Positions 39,968 through 48,335 are shown, numbered from the stretch's first letter. The stretch is DNA of 64,000 nucleotides from Mycobacterium sp. URHD0025 (GCF_000426065.1 NZ_AUEQ01000015.1:62001-126000); one strand, 5' to 3'. Numbers and translations are program-made. Notes: generated by a model from the letters alone, not told the origin.

Positions 39968-40759
39968 GTGATTCTCGACAGATTTCGACTGGACGACAAA
40001 GTTGCCATCGTCACGGGAGCAGGGCGCGGGCTGGGTGCCGCCACCGCTCTGGCTTTCGCCGAAGCTGGTGCCGACGTGCTCATCGCGGCCCGCACACAGG
40101 CTCAACTCGACGAGGTCGCAGAGCAGATCGCCGAGACCGGGCGCAAGGCCCACGTCGTCGTCGCCGACCTGGCCCACCCCGAGGCCACCGCCGAACTCGC
40201 GGCCGCCGCGGTGGAGGCGTTCGGGAAACTAGACATCGTCGTCAACAACGTCGGCGGCACCATGCCCGCACCGCTGCTGAACACATCCACCCAGGATCTG
40301 CGCAATGCGTTCACCTTCAACGTGTCGACCGCGCATGCCCTGACGTGTGCGGCCGTGCCGCTGATGCTCGAACACTCCGGCGGCGGCAGCATCATCAACA
40401 TCACCTCCACGGTGGGGCGCCTGGCCGGGCGCGGATTCGCCGCCTACGGCACCGCCAAAGCCGCCCTCGCGCATTACACCCGGCTCTCGGCACTGGATCT
40501 GTGTCCCCGCATCCGCGTCAATGCCATCGCCCCGGGTTCGATCCTCACCTCGGCCCTCGACATCGTCGCCTCCAACGAGGCGCTGCGCGACCCGATGGAG
40601 AAGGCCACCCCGCTGCGCCGGCTCGGCGATCCGGCCGATATCGCCGCCGCCGCGGTGTACCTGTCGTCACCGGCGGGCAGCTATCTGACCGGCAAGGTGC
40701 TCGAAGTCGATGGCGGCCTGAATATGCCCAATCTCGATCTGCCCATCCCTGACCTCTGA
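39968..40759 (+). CDS. SDR oxidoreductase (Rv0927c-like)
   Basis: A 263-residue SDR: AIVTGAGRGLGAATALAFAEAGADVLIAAR, NNVGG, INITSTVG with the catalytic Ser, YGTAKAALAHYT with Tyr/Lys, and a C-terminal helix. It starts at GTG 39968. The gene and its downstream neighbour keep the order of Rv0927c-Rv0926c in M. tuberculosis. A KstR-like box lies upstream, so a sterol-related dehydrogenase is a reasonable hypothesis, but substrate is unproven. Gap to the next gene is 8 bases, so they form an operon. Confidence 0.9.
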   Translation: MILDRFRLDDKVAIVTGAGRGLGAATALAFAEAGADVLIAARTQAQLDEVAEQIAETGRKAHVVVADLAHPEATAELAAAAVEAFGKLDIVVNNVGGTMPAPLLNTSTQDLRNAFTFNVSTAHALTCAAVPLMLEHSGGGSIINITSTVGRLAGRGFAAYGTAKAALAHYTRLSALDLCPRIRVNAIAPGSILTSALDIVASNEALRDPMEKATPLRRLGDPADIAAAAVYLSSPAGSYLTGKVLEVDGGLNMPNLDLPIPDL

Positions 40760-40767
40760 GGAGAACA

Positions 40768-41871
40768 ATGACCATTCGCGTTGCCGCGGTCGGCACCGGA
40801 AACGTCGGCAAGCATGCGCTCACGCAACTCGTCACCAATCCGGACTACGAACTCACCGGTGTCTGGGTGTCCTCGGCGGCCAAGGCCGGCAAGGATGCCG
40901 GAGAGCTTGCGGGCCTTGATGTTTCGACGGGCATCCTGGCCACCGATGACCTCGACGCCATCCTGGCCGACAAGCCGGACTGCGTGGTCTACACCGCGCT
41001 GGCCGACAACCGGTTGCCCGAGGCACTCGAGGATTACCGCCGCATCCTGGCTGCCGGCGTCAACGTGGTGGCCAGTTCCGCGGTGTTCCTGCAGTACCCG
41101 TGGGGAGTCCTGCCGGCCGAGCTGATCGAGCCCATCGAGAGTGCCGCCCAGGCGGGCAGCGCCAGCATCTTCGTGAATGGCATCGACCCCGGTTTCGCCA
41201 ATGACCTTCTGCCCCTTGCCATTGCCGGCACCTGTCAGCAGATCGAGCAGATCCGCTGCATGGAGATCGTCGACTACGCCACGTACAACAGCGCGGCGGT
41301 GATGTTCGATGTGATGGGCTTCGGCAAGCCGATCGACGAAACCCCGATGCTGTTGCAACCCGGCGTACTCAGCCTGGCGTGGGGTTCGGTGGTCCGGCAG
41401 CTGGCCGCCGGCCTGGGCATCGAGCTCGATGAGGTGACCGAGGAGCACACCCGGGTCCCGGCGCCGGAGGACTTCGACATCGCGGCCGGGCACATCCCGG
41501 CCGGCACCACTGCCGCACTGCGTTTCGAGGTGCGCGGCATGCGCGACGGCAAGGCCGCGGTGGTGCTGGAGCACGTGACGCGGCTGCGCGACGACCTGTG
41601 CCCGGAGTGGCCCCAGCCCGCCCAGGAGGGCGGCTCGTACCGGGTGGTGGTGACCGGCGAACCGTCCTACACCCTTGACCTGTGCCTGAGCAGCCCCAAC
41701 GGCGACCACAACCACGCCGGTCTGGTCGCCACGGCGGCGCGGGTGGTCAACGCGATCCCGGCGGTCGTGGCGGCGGATCCGGGTATCCGGACCACGCTCG
41801 ATCTGCCGTTGATCACCGGTCGGGGTCTGTACGCTGCGGCTAGAACCCCGTTGGAAGGATCGCTGCGATGA
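40768..41871 (+). CDS. NAD(P)-binding amine-dehydrogenase-like protein (Rv0926c-like)
   Basis: A 367-residue protein with an N-terminal dihydrodipicolinate-reductase-type Rossmann fold (RVAAVGTGNVGKHALTQLVTNPDYELTGVWVSSAAKAGKDAGELAGL) and a C-terminal domain with VFVNGIDPGFANDLLPLAI-like content (here IFVNGIDPGFANDLL). It matches the NAD(P)H-dependent amine dehydrogenase-like family also represented by Rv0926c. It follows the SDR by 8 bases. Its stop overlaps the next ATG (ATGA). Reaction unknown; reductive amination or oxidation of an amine are options. Confidence 0.87.
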   Translation: MTIRVAAVGTGNVGKHALTQLVTNPDYELTGVWVSSAAKAGKDAGELAGLDVSTGILATDDLDAILADKPDCVVYTALADNRLPEALEDYRRILAAGVNVVASSAVFLQYPWGVLPAELIEPIESAAQAGSASIFVNGIDPGFANDLLPLAIAGTCQQIEQIRCMEIVDYATYNSAAVMFDVMGFGKPIDETPMLLQPGVLSLAWGSVVRQLAAGLGIELDEVTEEHTRVPAPEDFDIAAGHIPAGTTAALRFEVRGMRDGKAAVVLEHVTRLRDDLCPEWPQPAQEGGSYRVVVTGEPSYTLDLCLSSPNGDHNHAGLVATAARVVNAIPAVVAADPGIRTTLDLPLITGRGLYAAARTPLEGSLR

Positions 41872-42134
41872 AAATCCGCCTCACCACGCTCACCGGTTGC
41901 CTGATCGTCGGCGGCGCTTCCGCGGCGGTCGCCCTGGCCCCACTGGCCTCGGCCGAACCCAGCGCGCCCAGTGAACCTCGCCTGCTGCCGCAGTGTGAGG
42001 TGACGGGCGGCAGCTCGGTCGAGGGCGGCCAGACCACCGAATGCGCCACCGAGGGCAACGTGCAGATCGATTCCACGCCGCCACAACCGGGCTACGGGAT
42101 GTTCCCCTGGGACGACGAGTTTTTTGTTCTCTGA
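41868..42134 (+). CDS. Small secreted protein with cysteine pair
   Basis: An 88-residue exported protein. It overlaps the preceding stop as ATGA and starts MKIRLTTLTGCLIVGGASAAVALAPLASA (signal, cleavage after ASA). The mature part reads PQCEVTGGSSVEGGQTTECATEGNVQIDSTPPQPGYGMFPWDDE. The pattern P-x-C, TTxCxTxG, QI and PP, then G is shared with the next gene, so they are probably diverged tandem duplicates. Function unknown. Confidence 0.75.
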   Translation: MKIRLTTLTGCLIVGGASAAVALAPLASAEPSAPSEPRLLPQCEVTGGSSVEGGQTTECATEGNVQIDSTPPQPGYGMFPWDDEFFVL

Positions 42135-42189
42135 CCAGCGCTGACGACACCATTCAGACGTAGACTTACTCCAGCGATCGGAGTAGGTC

Positions 42190-42417
42190 ATGACCAATAC
42201 CTCTCGATGCCTGGCCGCGTTGCTGGCGGTGCCGTGTTTCGCGATCCTCATGGCACCTGCTGGTTCGGCCGCACCGAAATGCACCAGTATCGGACCGAAC
42301 ACCACCCAGTGCCAGACCAATGGCAGCACTCAGATCGTCACCTCGCCGCCGGCGATGAATTACGGTCCTTGGTACGGCTGGGGATTCGGTTTCGGAGGCT
42401 TTGGCATCGGATGGTGA
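42190..42417 (+). CDS. Small secreted protein, paralogue of the preceding gene
   Basis: A 75-residue exported protein: MTNTSRCLAALLAVPCFAILMAPAGSAA (signal), then PKCTSIGPNTTQCQTNGSTQIVTSPPAMNYGPWYGWGFGFGGFGIGW. The C, TTxC, QI and PP motifs align with the gene at 41868. The Trp/Gly/Phe-rich end is low complexity. The stop overlaps the start of the next short frame. Function unknown. Confidence 0.72.
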   Translation: MTNTSRCLAALLAVPCFAILMAPAGSAAPKCTSIGPNTTQCQTNGSTQIVTSPPAMNYGPWYGWGFGFGGFGIGW

Positions 42418-42560
42418 AGGTCATTGGCCCGTACCTGCCGTACGCCTGTGATCCCGCGTATGCCGCGCTCTGCTACGACAACATTCCCGGCATCGCGATC
42501 GACTTCGCCGGCGGAGACCACGATGGCGGTGGCGGCGGGCGTCACCCGCACCGCCGCTGA
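42411..42560 (+). pseudogene. Short secreted-protein-like fragment without signal peptide
   Basis: The 49-codon frame reads MVKVIGPYLPYACDPAYAALCYDNIPGIAIDFAGG followed by a His/Gly tail. The two-cysteine, aromatic composition is like mature parts of mycobacterial small secreted proteins, but no signal peptide precedes it. ATG 42411 overlaps the stop of the previous gene in another frame. It is either a small cytosolic protein, a decayed secreted gene, or the C-terminus of the upstream gene after a frameshift. Cannot be settled here. Confidence 0.4.
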
Positions 42561-42576
42561 TTACCGGATCAGGTTT

Positions 42577-42608
42577 CGGGTACCCTAACTTTTCTATTCG
42601 CATACCCG
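42577..42608. promoter_or_regulatory. Possible metal-responsive control region of mntH
   Basis: CGGGTA (42577-42582) and TACCCG (42603-42608) form inverted 6-bp arms, and the first lies in a GGGTACCC palindrome. An AT-rich stretch (TAACTTTTCTATTCG) between them could hold the -10 box. Position just upstream of mntH suggests a regulator such as MntR, but no known consensus is matched. Confidence 0.35.
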
Positions 42609-42625
42609 GATAGAAGGTAGGGCCG

Positions 42626-43852
42626 TTGTTAGAGGACATCAAGGCGCGTACGACGCCGAGCTGGCTGCTGCTCGGGCCGGCTTTCGTCGCCGCCATCGCC
42701 TACGTCGACCCCGGGAACGTCGCTGCCAACGTCAGCGCGGGCGCCCAGTTCGGCTACCTGCTGGTCTGGGTCATCGTGGTGGCCAATGCCATGGCAGGGC
42801 TGGTGCAGTACCTCTCGGCCAAGCTCGGCCTGGTCACCGGCCGTTCCCTACCCGAAGTGGTCGCCGACCATACGCGCACCCCGACCCGCGTCGCCTACTG
42901 GATACAGGCTGAATTGGTCGCTGTCGCAACCGATCTCGCCGAAGTCGTCGGCGGAGCGATCGCCCTGCACCTGCTGTTCGACCTGCCGCTGCTACTGGGC
43001 GGCGTCATCACCGGAGCGGTGTCACTGCTACTGCTGAGCTTGCAGAACCAGCGCGGCCAGCAGGTGTTCGAGCGGGTGATCACCGGATTGCTGATGATCA
43101 TCGCGATCGGATTTCTGACCAGCCTGTTCGTCGAGGCTCCCCCGGCCGCCGACGTCGCGGGCGGGCTGATCCCCCGGTTCCAGGGCGCCGAAAGCCTGCT
43201 GCTGGCCACCGCGATGCTCGGCGCCACGGTGATGCCGCACGCCGTGTACCTGCACTCCGGCCTGGCCCGAGATCGCCACGGCCACCCCGAGCCGGGCGCC
43301 CGGCGACGGCGCCTGCTGCGGGTGACCCGCTACGACGTCGGGCTCGCCATGCTGCTGGCGGGTGCGGTGAACCTGGCCATGCTGCTGGTCGCGGCAACCA
43401 ACCTGCAGGGTCGCGACAACACGGATTCGATCGAAGGTGCCCACGCCGCCGTCCGCGACACCCTGGGCCCGACGGTCGCCTTGCTGTTCGCGATCGGACT
43501 GCTGGCCTCCGGCCTGGCCTCCACCTCCGTCGGCGCGTACGCGGGCGCCATGATCATGCAGGGACTGCTGCGTCGCTCCTACCCGCTGCTGCTGCGCCGG
43601 CTGGTCACCCTGATCCCGGCGCTGGTCGTCCTGGCCATCGGAGTCGACCCCAGCCGGGCCCTGGTGCTGTCCCAGGTCGTGCTCTCCTTCGGCATACCGC
43701 TGGCCCTGATCCCGTTGGTGCGGTTGACCAGCAACCCGACCCTGATGGGCGACGACGTCAACCACCGCGTCACCACCACACTCGGCTGGGGCGTAGCCGG
43801 GTTGATTAGTGTGCTCAACGTGGTGCTGATCTATCTGACCGTGAAGGGCTGA
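42626..43852 (+). CDS. mntH: Nramp-type divalent metal (Mn2+) transporter
   Basis: A 408-residue, 11-12 helix Nramp transporter. The metal-binding motif is in helix 1, FVAAIAYVDPGNVAANVSAGAQFGYLLVWV (DPGN), and in helix 6, ATAMLGATVMPHAVYLHSGL (MPH). The start is unusual: TTG 42626 with an AAGGTAGGG ribosome site 6 bases upstream; no ATG or GTG is available that keeps the N-terminus. It is in the place of Rv0924c relative to the SDR pair. It moves Mn2+, Fe2+ and possibly other metals with protons. Confidence 0.95.
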   Translation: MLEDIKARTTPSWLLLGPAFVAAIAYVDPGNVAANVSAGAQFGYLLVWVIVVANAMAGLVQYLSAKLGLVTGRSLPEVVADHTRTPTRVAYWIQAELVAVATDLAEVVGGAIALHLLFDLPLLLGGVITGAVSLLLLSLQNQRGQQVFERVITGLLMIIAIGFLTSLFVEAPPAADVAGGLIPRFQGAESLLLATAMLGATVMPHAVYLHSGLARDRHGHPEPGARRRRLLRVTRYDVGLAMLLAGAVNLAMLLVAATNLQGRDNTDSIEGAHAAVRDTLGPTVALLFAIGLLASGLASTSVGAYAGAMIMQGLLRRSYPLLLRRLVTLIPALVVLAIGVDPSRALVLSQVVLSFGIPLALIPLVRLTSNPTLMGDDVNHRVTTTLGWGVAGLISVLNVVLIYLTVKG

Positions 43853-44272
43853 ATGCTTCACCCGTACTTCGCCTACGGCTCGAATCTGTGCGTGACACAG
43901 ATGGCCCGGCGCTGTCCGGGGGCGCTCCATCCCCGACCGGCCCGCCTGGAAGGCCACAGCTGGTTGATCAACCAGCGCGGCGTGGCCACCATCGAGCCGC
44001 TCGGCGCAGCACAGGTCCACGGCGTCTTGTGGCACGTCACCGACCACGATCTGGCCGCACTCGACGTCGCCGAGGGCGTACCGGTGCGCTATCGCCGGGA
44101 CCGGCTGACCGTGCACACTGCCGGCGGCCACGAACCGGCCTGGGTCTACATCGACCATCGCGTCGAACCCGGGCCGCCGCGGCCGGGCTATCTGGAACGT
44201 ATCCTGGCCGGCGCGGCGCATCACCAACTTCCGCATTCCTGGGTCGAGTTCCTGCGCGGCTGGGCCGCTTAG
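43853..44272 (+). CDS. Gamma-glutamylcyclotransferase-like protein
   Basis: A 139-residue AIG2/GGCT-fold protein beginning HPYFAYGSNLCVTQMARRCPGA, the family's substrate loop (YGSNL), and with VHGVLWHVTDHDLAALDVAEGVPVRYRRDRLTVH; the Glu in AEGVPVRY is the likely catalytic acid. The enzyme releases 5-oxoproline from gamma-glutamyl amides. Its ATG follows the mntH stop with no gap, so it is in the same operon. It converges on a gamma-glutamyl ligase gene. Confidence 0.87.
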   Translation: MLHPYFAYGSNLCVTQMARRCPGALHPRPARLEGHSWLINQRGVATIEPLGAAQVHGVLWHVTDHDLAALDVAEGVPVRYRRDRLTVHTAGGHEPAWVYIDHRVEPGPPRPGYLERILAGAAHHQLPHSWVEFLRGWAA

Positions 44273-45363
44273 CCGTCGGCCACAGCCGCCGCCAATTCGC
44301 TTATCACGTCGGCAATTTCGTGCCGCCGCCGCCAGGCCCGACGCTGCCGCATCGCGCCGTTGCCCTCGGCCGCGATCCGGGCGATCTCGTCACGGACCAT
44401 CTCGTAGTCGCCCAACCGCAACAGCGCGGGCCGCACCGTTTCGACGAACCGGTCGAGCAACTGCCGCGCAGGCACTGTCGCCTGATCGCCCAACAGATCG
44501 ATGCCGTCACCGTCCAGGCCGTCGTGAGCGGCCTTCCAATGGGCTGCGCGGATCTGGTAATCCGCCAACCGCGGAACCGATTCACCTTCGTCGTGCCCGC
44601 GCAGCGCGGTCATCACCCCGGCCCGGATCAGCGTGGCGACCAACACCGTCTCGGCGACGGTGGCCGGCACGTCGGACACCCGCACTTCCACCGTCGGGAA
44701 ATTCGCCGACGGACGGACATCCCAATAGATCATGCCGTCGTCCAGCGCAGCGCCGGCTCCCTCCAGCATCGCCACGGCAGCGTCGTACTGCGCGGCCGAA
44801 TCGAAATGCGGCGGCGGGCCTGAGCTCGGCCACCGCGACCACAGCACGCTGCGGAAGCTGGCATAGCCGCTGTCGGTGTTGCGGTAGATCGCCGAGTTCG
44901 CGGTCAGTGCCAGCAACACATGCAGCCACGGCCGCAGCCAGTTGCTGACATAGATGGCATGCGGTCGGCTGGGGACCGCGACATGGACGTGGCAGCCGCA
45001 GATGCCCTGCTCGTGGGCGATCATGCCGAAGTGGTGGGCGATCCTGCGGTAGCGCGCGGTCGGTGTCACGGGGAATTTGTGCGGCACGGTCGGCGGCAGC
45101 CCGACGGCCAGCAGCTGGGCCCCGCCGGCGGCGGCCTCGCCGGCAATCCGGCGCAACCGGGTCAGTTCGGAGTGCAGAGCGGCACTGGTGTCCATGACGT
45201 CCGTCGTGGTCTCGACCTGGCAGCTGGTCAGCTCCAGTTGCAGGTCCACCCCGTGCTCGGCGGCGTAGGCGGCGACCTGTTTGTTACGGGCGATTGGTTC
45301 GCCGCGCTCCGGATCGACGAGCAGGAACTCCTCCTCGACACCCACCGTCGGATGACTCACCAC
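44269..45363 (-). CDS. Carboxylate-amine ligase / glutamate-cysteine ligase (YbdK type)
   Basis: A 364-residue GCS2/YbdK ligase: TVGVEEEFLLVDPERGEP, LELTSCQVETTTDVM, CGCHVHVAVPS and WDVRPSANFPTVEVRVSD, which are its ATP- and glutamate-binding blocks. YbdK proteins join glutamate to a small amine or cysteine with ATP. Mycothiol, not glutathione, is the main thiol in mycobacteria, so the product is probably another gamma-glutamyl compound. It starts at a GTG and meets the GGCT-like gene tail to tail, 4-base overlap. Confidence 0.88.
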   Translation of the reverse strand: MVSHPTVGVEEEFLLVDPERGEPIARNKQVAAYAAEHGVDLQLELTSCQVETTTDVMDTSAALHSELTRLRRIAGEAAAGGAQLLAVGLPPTVPHKFPVTPTARYRRIAHHFGMIAHEQGICGCHVHVAVPSRPHAIYVSNWLRPWLHVLLALTANSAIYRNTDSGYASFRSVLWSRWPSSGPPPHFDSAAQYDAAVAMLEGAGAALDDGMIYWDVRPSANFPTVEVRVSDVPATVAETVLVATLIRAGVMTALRGHDEGESVPRLADYQIRAAHWKAAHDGLDGDGIDLLGDQATVPARQLLDRFVETVRPALLRLGDYEMVRDEIARIAAEGNGAMRQRRAWRRRHEIADVISELAAAVADG

Positions 45364-45425
45364 GGCTGAGAATTGCCCGCCGAAGACACCCCCAAACCTG
45401 CAGCCGCCGTGCCTAAGATCGGGTG

Positions 45426-46250
45426 ATGCCCAACGATTTCCGCTTTGGCGTCAGCTTGCGCGCCACCGGATCCCAATCCCAGATCGCCGACGCAGCGCGG
45501 CAGGCCGAGGATCTCGGCTTCGACGTGCTCAACGTGCCCGACCATCTCGGTGCGCCCGCCCCGTTCCCGACCCTGACCGCGGTGGCCGCGGCGACCGGCA
45601 GGCTGCGCATCGGGACGTTCGTGCTCAACGCCGGCTTCTACAAGCCGGCGTTGCTGGCGCGCGACGCCACCGCGCTGCGGGACCTGTCCGGCGGACGCTT
45701 CGACCTCGGCCTCGGCGCGGGCTATGTGCGCGAGGAGTTCGAGGCCGCCGAACTGCCGTTCCCCAGCGCGCGCGACCGCATCGACCATATGCGCCACACC
45801 ATCGAATACCTGGGTGAGCATGCGCCCGACATCCCGATCCTCGTCGCGGGCAACGGCGACCGGCTGCTGACGGTGGCCGCCCAGACCGCCGACATCATCG
45901 GGCTCACCGGAGGCGACGGCGTCAACGACGGCGACAGTGACCCATTGGCTGAGCGAGTTTCCTTCTTGCGCAACGCTGCCGGTGACCGGTTCGAGCAGCT
46001 TGAACTCAACATCGCCATCACCGCGATGCCCGCTCCCGGCAGCGAGATGCCGATCCTCAACGTTCCCCGCCATTTCCTGCCGGGGCTCAGCGACGAACAG
46101 CTCCTGCGGCACCCCGGGGTGCTCTCGGGCTCGGTCAGCGCCATGGCCGACCACATTCGCGGTCTGCGCGAGAAGTACGGCATCACCTACATCATCGTGC
46201 AGATCGCACATGCCGAGACGTTCGGGAAAGTGATCGCCGAACTCCGGTAG
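45426..46250 (+). CDS. LLM-class F420-dependent oxidoreductase
   Basis: A 274-residue luciferase-like protein: FRFGVSLRATGSQSQIADAARQAEDLGFDVLNVPDHLGAPAPFPTLTAVAAATGRLRIGTFVLNAGFYKPALLARDATALRDLSGGRFDLGLGAGY. The order and the ALDxLSGGRFDLGLGAGY block fit the TIGR03621-type F420 family. It ends 40 bases before the SigK-type promoter, so it is a separate transcript. Substrate unknown. Confidence 0.88.
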   Translation: MPNDFRFGVSLRATGSQSQIADAARQAEDLGFDVLNVPDHLGAPAPFPTLTAVAAATGRLRIGTFVLNAGFYKPALLARDATALRDLSGGRFDLGLGAGYVREEFEAAELPFPSARDRIDHMRHTIEYLGEHAPDIPILVAGNGDRLLTVAAQTADIIGLTGGDGVNDGDSDPLAERVSFLRNAAGDRFEQLELNIAITAMPAPGSEMPILNVPRHFLPGLSDEQLLRHPGVLSGSVSAMADHIRGLREKYGITYIIVQIAHAETFGKVIAELR

Positions 46251-46259
46251 AAGTTCTTC

Positions 46260-46286
46260 CCATCCGGGTCCGGGCCGGCTCCGAAT
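46260..46286 (+). promoter_or_regulatory. SigK-type promoter of the sigK operon
   Basis: CCATCC (46260-46265) and CCGAAT (46281-46286) are the two hexamers published for M. tuberculosis SigK promoters. The spacer is 15 bases here. The start site would fall within a few bases of GTG 46294, implying a leaderless transcript of the whole operon and autoregulation by SigK. Confidence 0.8.
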
Positions 46287-46293
46287 ACCGGGT

Positions 46294-47595
46294 GTGGAAC
46301 ATATTCAACCCGGCGGGCGCGCCGTTGCGGTGATAGGTAGCGGTGTCGCCGGCCTGACCGCTGCGTATGTCCTGTCCGCGCGCGACCGCGTCACTCTGCT
46401 GGAAGCCGACGCCCGCTTCGGCGGGCATGCCCACACCCAGCACGTCGTCGAAGACGGCCGCACCGTCGCACTCGATACGGCCTTCCTGGTACACAACGAC
46501 CGCACGTATCCCACCCTGTGCCGGTTGTTCGACGAACTCGGGATCCGCACGCAGGACACCGACATGTCGATGTCCGTGCGCGACGACGACACCGGTCTGG
46601 AATATGCCGGGGCACGCGGCCTGGGCGGGTTGTTCCCCAGCTGGTCCAATGCCGGCCGGCCGCGCTATCTGCTGATGCTGGGCGAGATCACCCGATTTCA
46701 CCGGCTGGCAACGCAATTGCTGCGACGCCCGGCGACCGGAGACGAGGTAACCCTCGACGAGTTCCTGCACCGGCACGGGTTCTCCCGGTATTTCACCGAC
46801 CGATTCATGACCCCGCTGGTCGCTGCCGTGTGGTCATGCGCGCCCGGTGAGGCACTGCGCTACCCGGCGCGGTACCTGTTCGTCTTCCTGCAACACCACG
46901 GGATGCTGTCGGTGTTCGGTTCCCCGACGTGGCGCACGGTGGTCGGCGGGTCGGCCAACTACGTCGACGCCATCGTGTCCCGGCTGCCCGAGGCGATCAC
47001 CGGCGCACGCGTGCGATCCGTGCGCCGAGGCGCAGACGGCGTGCTGGTCACCGTCGACGGACACCAGCCGCGGCGGTTCGATGCCGCTGTCATCGCCACC
47101 CATCCCAACCAGGCACTGCTGATGCTGGACCACCCGAGCGAGGACGAACGGCGCATCCTCGGGGCCATCCCCTACAGCCTCAATCAGGCTCAGCTGCACA
47201 CCGACGAGTCGGTGCTGCCACGCCTGCCGAAAGCGCGCGCTTCCTGGAACTATCTGATCGACCCCGTCGATCACGCCGTCACCGTCACCTACGACATCAC
47301 CAGACTGATGAGGCTGAGTGGCAGCCGGCGGTACCTGGTGACGCTGGGTGGGGCCCATCTGGTGGACCCGACGAAGGTGGTGGCCGAGATGGTCTACGAA
47401 CATCCGGCTTACACCACCGAATCGGTAGCCGCACAACAACTCCTACCGCACCTCGACGACGACCGGATCGTCTTCGCCGGGGCCTACCACGGCTGGGGTT
47501 TCCACGAGGACGGTGCCGCGTCGGGATTGCGGGCCGCGCAGCGGCTGGGCGCCCGATGGGCCGGCGGGACGGTTGCGGAGCCGCTGGCATGCTGA
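46294..47595 (+). CDS. FAD-dependent amine-oxidase-like oxidoreductase (Rv0449c-like)
   Basis: A 433-residue flavoprotein of the NAD/FAD-binding amine oxidase/desaturase-like group (COG2907): VAVIGSGVAGLTAAYVLSARDRVTLLEADARFGGHAHT (dinucleotide motif), then a hallmark RYLLMLGEITRFHRLAT and FFAGAYHGWGFHEDGAASG near the end (here VFAGAYHGWGFHEDG). It starts at GTG 46294, close to the SigK promoter start site. It heads the operon with the DUF1365 gene, whose ATG overlaps its stop (ATGCTGA). It may act with UfaA1 on a lipid double bond. Confidence 0.9.
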   Translation: MEHIQPGGRAVAVIGSGVAGLTAAYVLSARDRVTLLEADARFGGHAHTQHVVEDGRTVALDTAFLVHNDRTYPTLCRLFDELGIRTQDTDMSMSVRDDDTGLEYAGARGLGGLFPSWSNAGRPRYLLMLGEITRFHRLATQLLRRPATGDEVTLDEFLHRHGFSRYFTDRFMTPLVAAVWSCAPGEALRYPARYLFVFLQHHGMLSVFGSPTWRTVVGGSANYVDAIVSRLPEAITGARVRSVRRGADGVLVTVDGHQPRRFDAAVIATHPNQALLMLDHPSEDERRILGAIPYSLNQAQLHTDESVLPRLPKARASWNYLIDPVDHAVTVTYDITRLMRLSGSRRYLVTLGGAHLVDPTKVVAEMVYEHPAYTTESVAAQQLLPHLDDDRIVFAGAYHGWGFHEDGAASGLRAAQRLGARWAGGTVAEPLAC

Positions 47596-48335
47596 CCCCA
47601 GCGCTGTACCGCACCAGGATCACCCACGTGCGCCGAGCCCCCGTGCATCATCGCTTCAGCTACCGCGGATACAGCTGGTACGTCGATCTCGACCAGATGC
47701 CGCGGCTACCCCGTTGGCTCGGACCGTTCGCCCGATTCGAGGTCGATGACCATTTCGCAGGCGGACCGAAAGACTCACTGCGCCAACGTGTCGACACGTT
47801 TCTGTTGTCCCACGACGTGGATCTCCGCGGCGGTAGGGTGACCGCTCTGCTACAGGCGCGGGTGCTGGGATATGTGTTCAACCCGCTGAGCCTGTACTGG
47901 TGCCACGACAGCGCCGGCACTCTGCGTTTCGTGGTCGCCGAGGTCCACAACACCTACGGCCGGCGGCATGCCTACCTGCTTCCTGCGGGGCGGCCCACAC
48001 GCGTGCCCAAGCGCATGTACGTCTCGCCGTTCAACGCCGTCGACGGGTACTACCGGGTCCTGGCGCCATTACCCGACGAACATCTCGACGTGACCATTTC
48101 GCTTCACCGCCAAGGACATCCGGCCTTCGTCGCCAGCCTCCAGGGTGAGCGCAGGCCGACGAACACATGGCAGATCTTGCGCTTGCAACTGACTGCGCCG
48201 CTGGCTCCGCTGGCCGGCGCGCTCGCGATCCGACTCGAAGGGATCAAGTTGTGGCTGCGCCGGGTTCCGGTGGTCCCCCGACCCGCCGAAGAAACCGTTG
48301 AGTCCGTTACCGAGAAGCAAGGGAGGCCACTGTGA
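47589..48335 (+). CDS. DUF1365-family protein (Rv0448c-like)
   Basis: A 248-residue protein with the DUF1365 blocks ALYRTRITHVRRAPVHHRFSYRGYSWYVDLD, VLGYVFNPLSLYWCHD, EVHNTYGRRHAYLL and KRMYVSPFNAVDGYY. DUF1365 genes occur beside COG2907 flavoproteins and CFA-synthase-like methyltransferases in many bacteria, as here. Its start overlaps the upstream stop and its stop overlaps the next start. It likely has a role in making or handling modified fatty acids. Confidence 0.92.
   Translation: MLTPALYRTRITHVRRAPVHHRFSYRGYSWYVDLDQMPRLPRWLGPFARFEVDDHFAGGPKDSLRQRVDTFLLSHDVDLRGGRVTALLQARVLGYVFNPLSLYWCHDSAGTLRFVVAEVHNTYGRRHAYLLPAGRPTRVPKRMYVSPFNAVDGYYRVLAPLPDEHLDVTISLHRQGHPAFVASLQGERRPTNTWQILRLQLTAPLAPLAGALAIRLEGIKLWLRRVPVVPRPAEETVESVTEKQGRPL

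Noticed and set aside
42207..42560. 117-codon frame through the small secreted gene
   Set aside because: Its first half is a shifted reading of the gene at 42190; only the last 49 codons are plausible and are listed separately.
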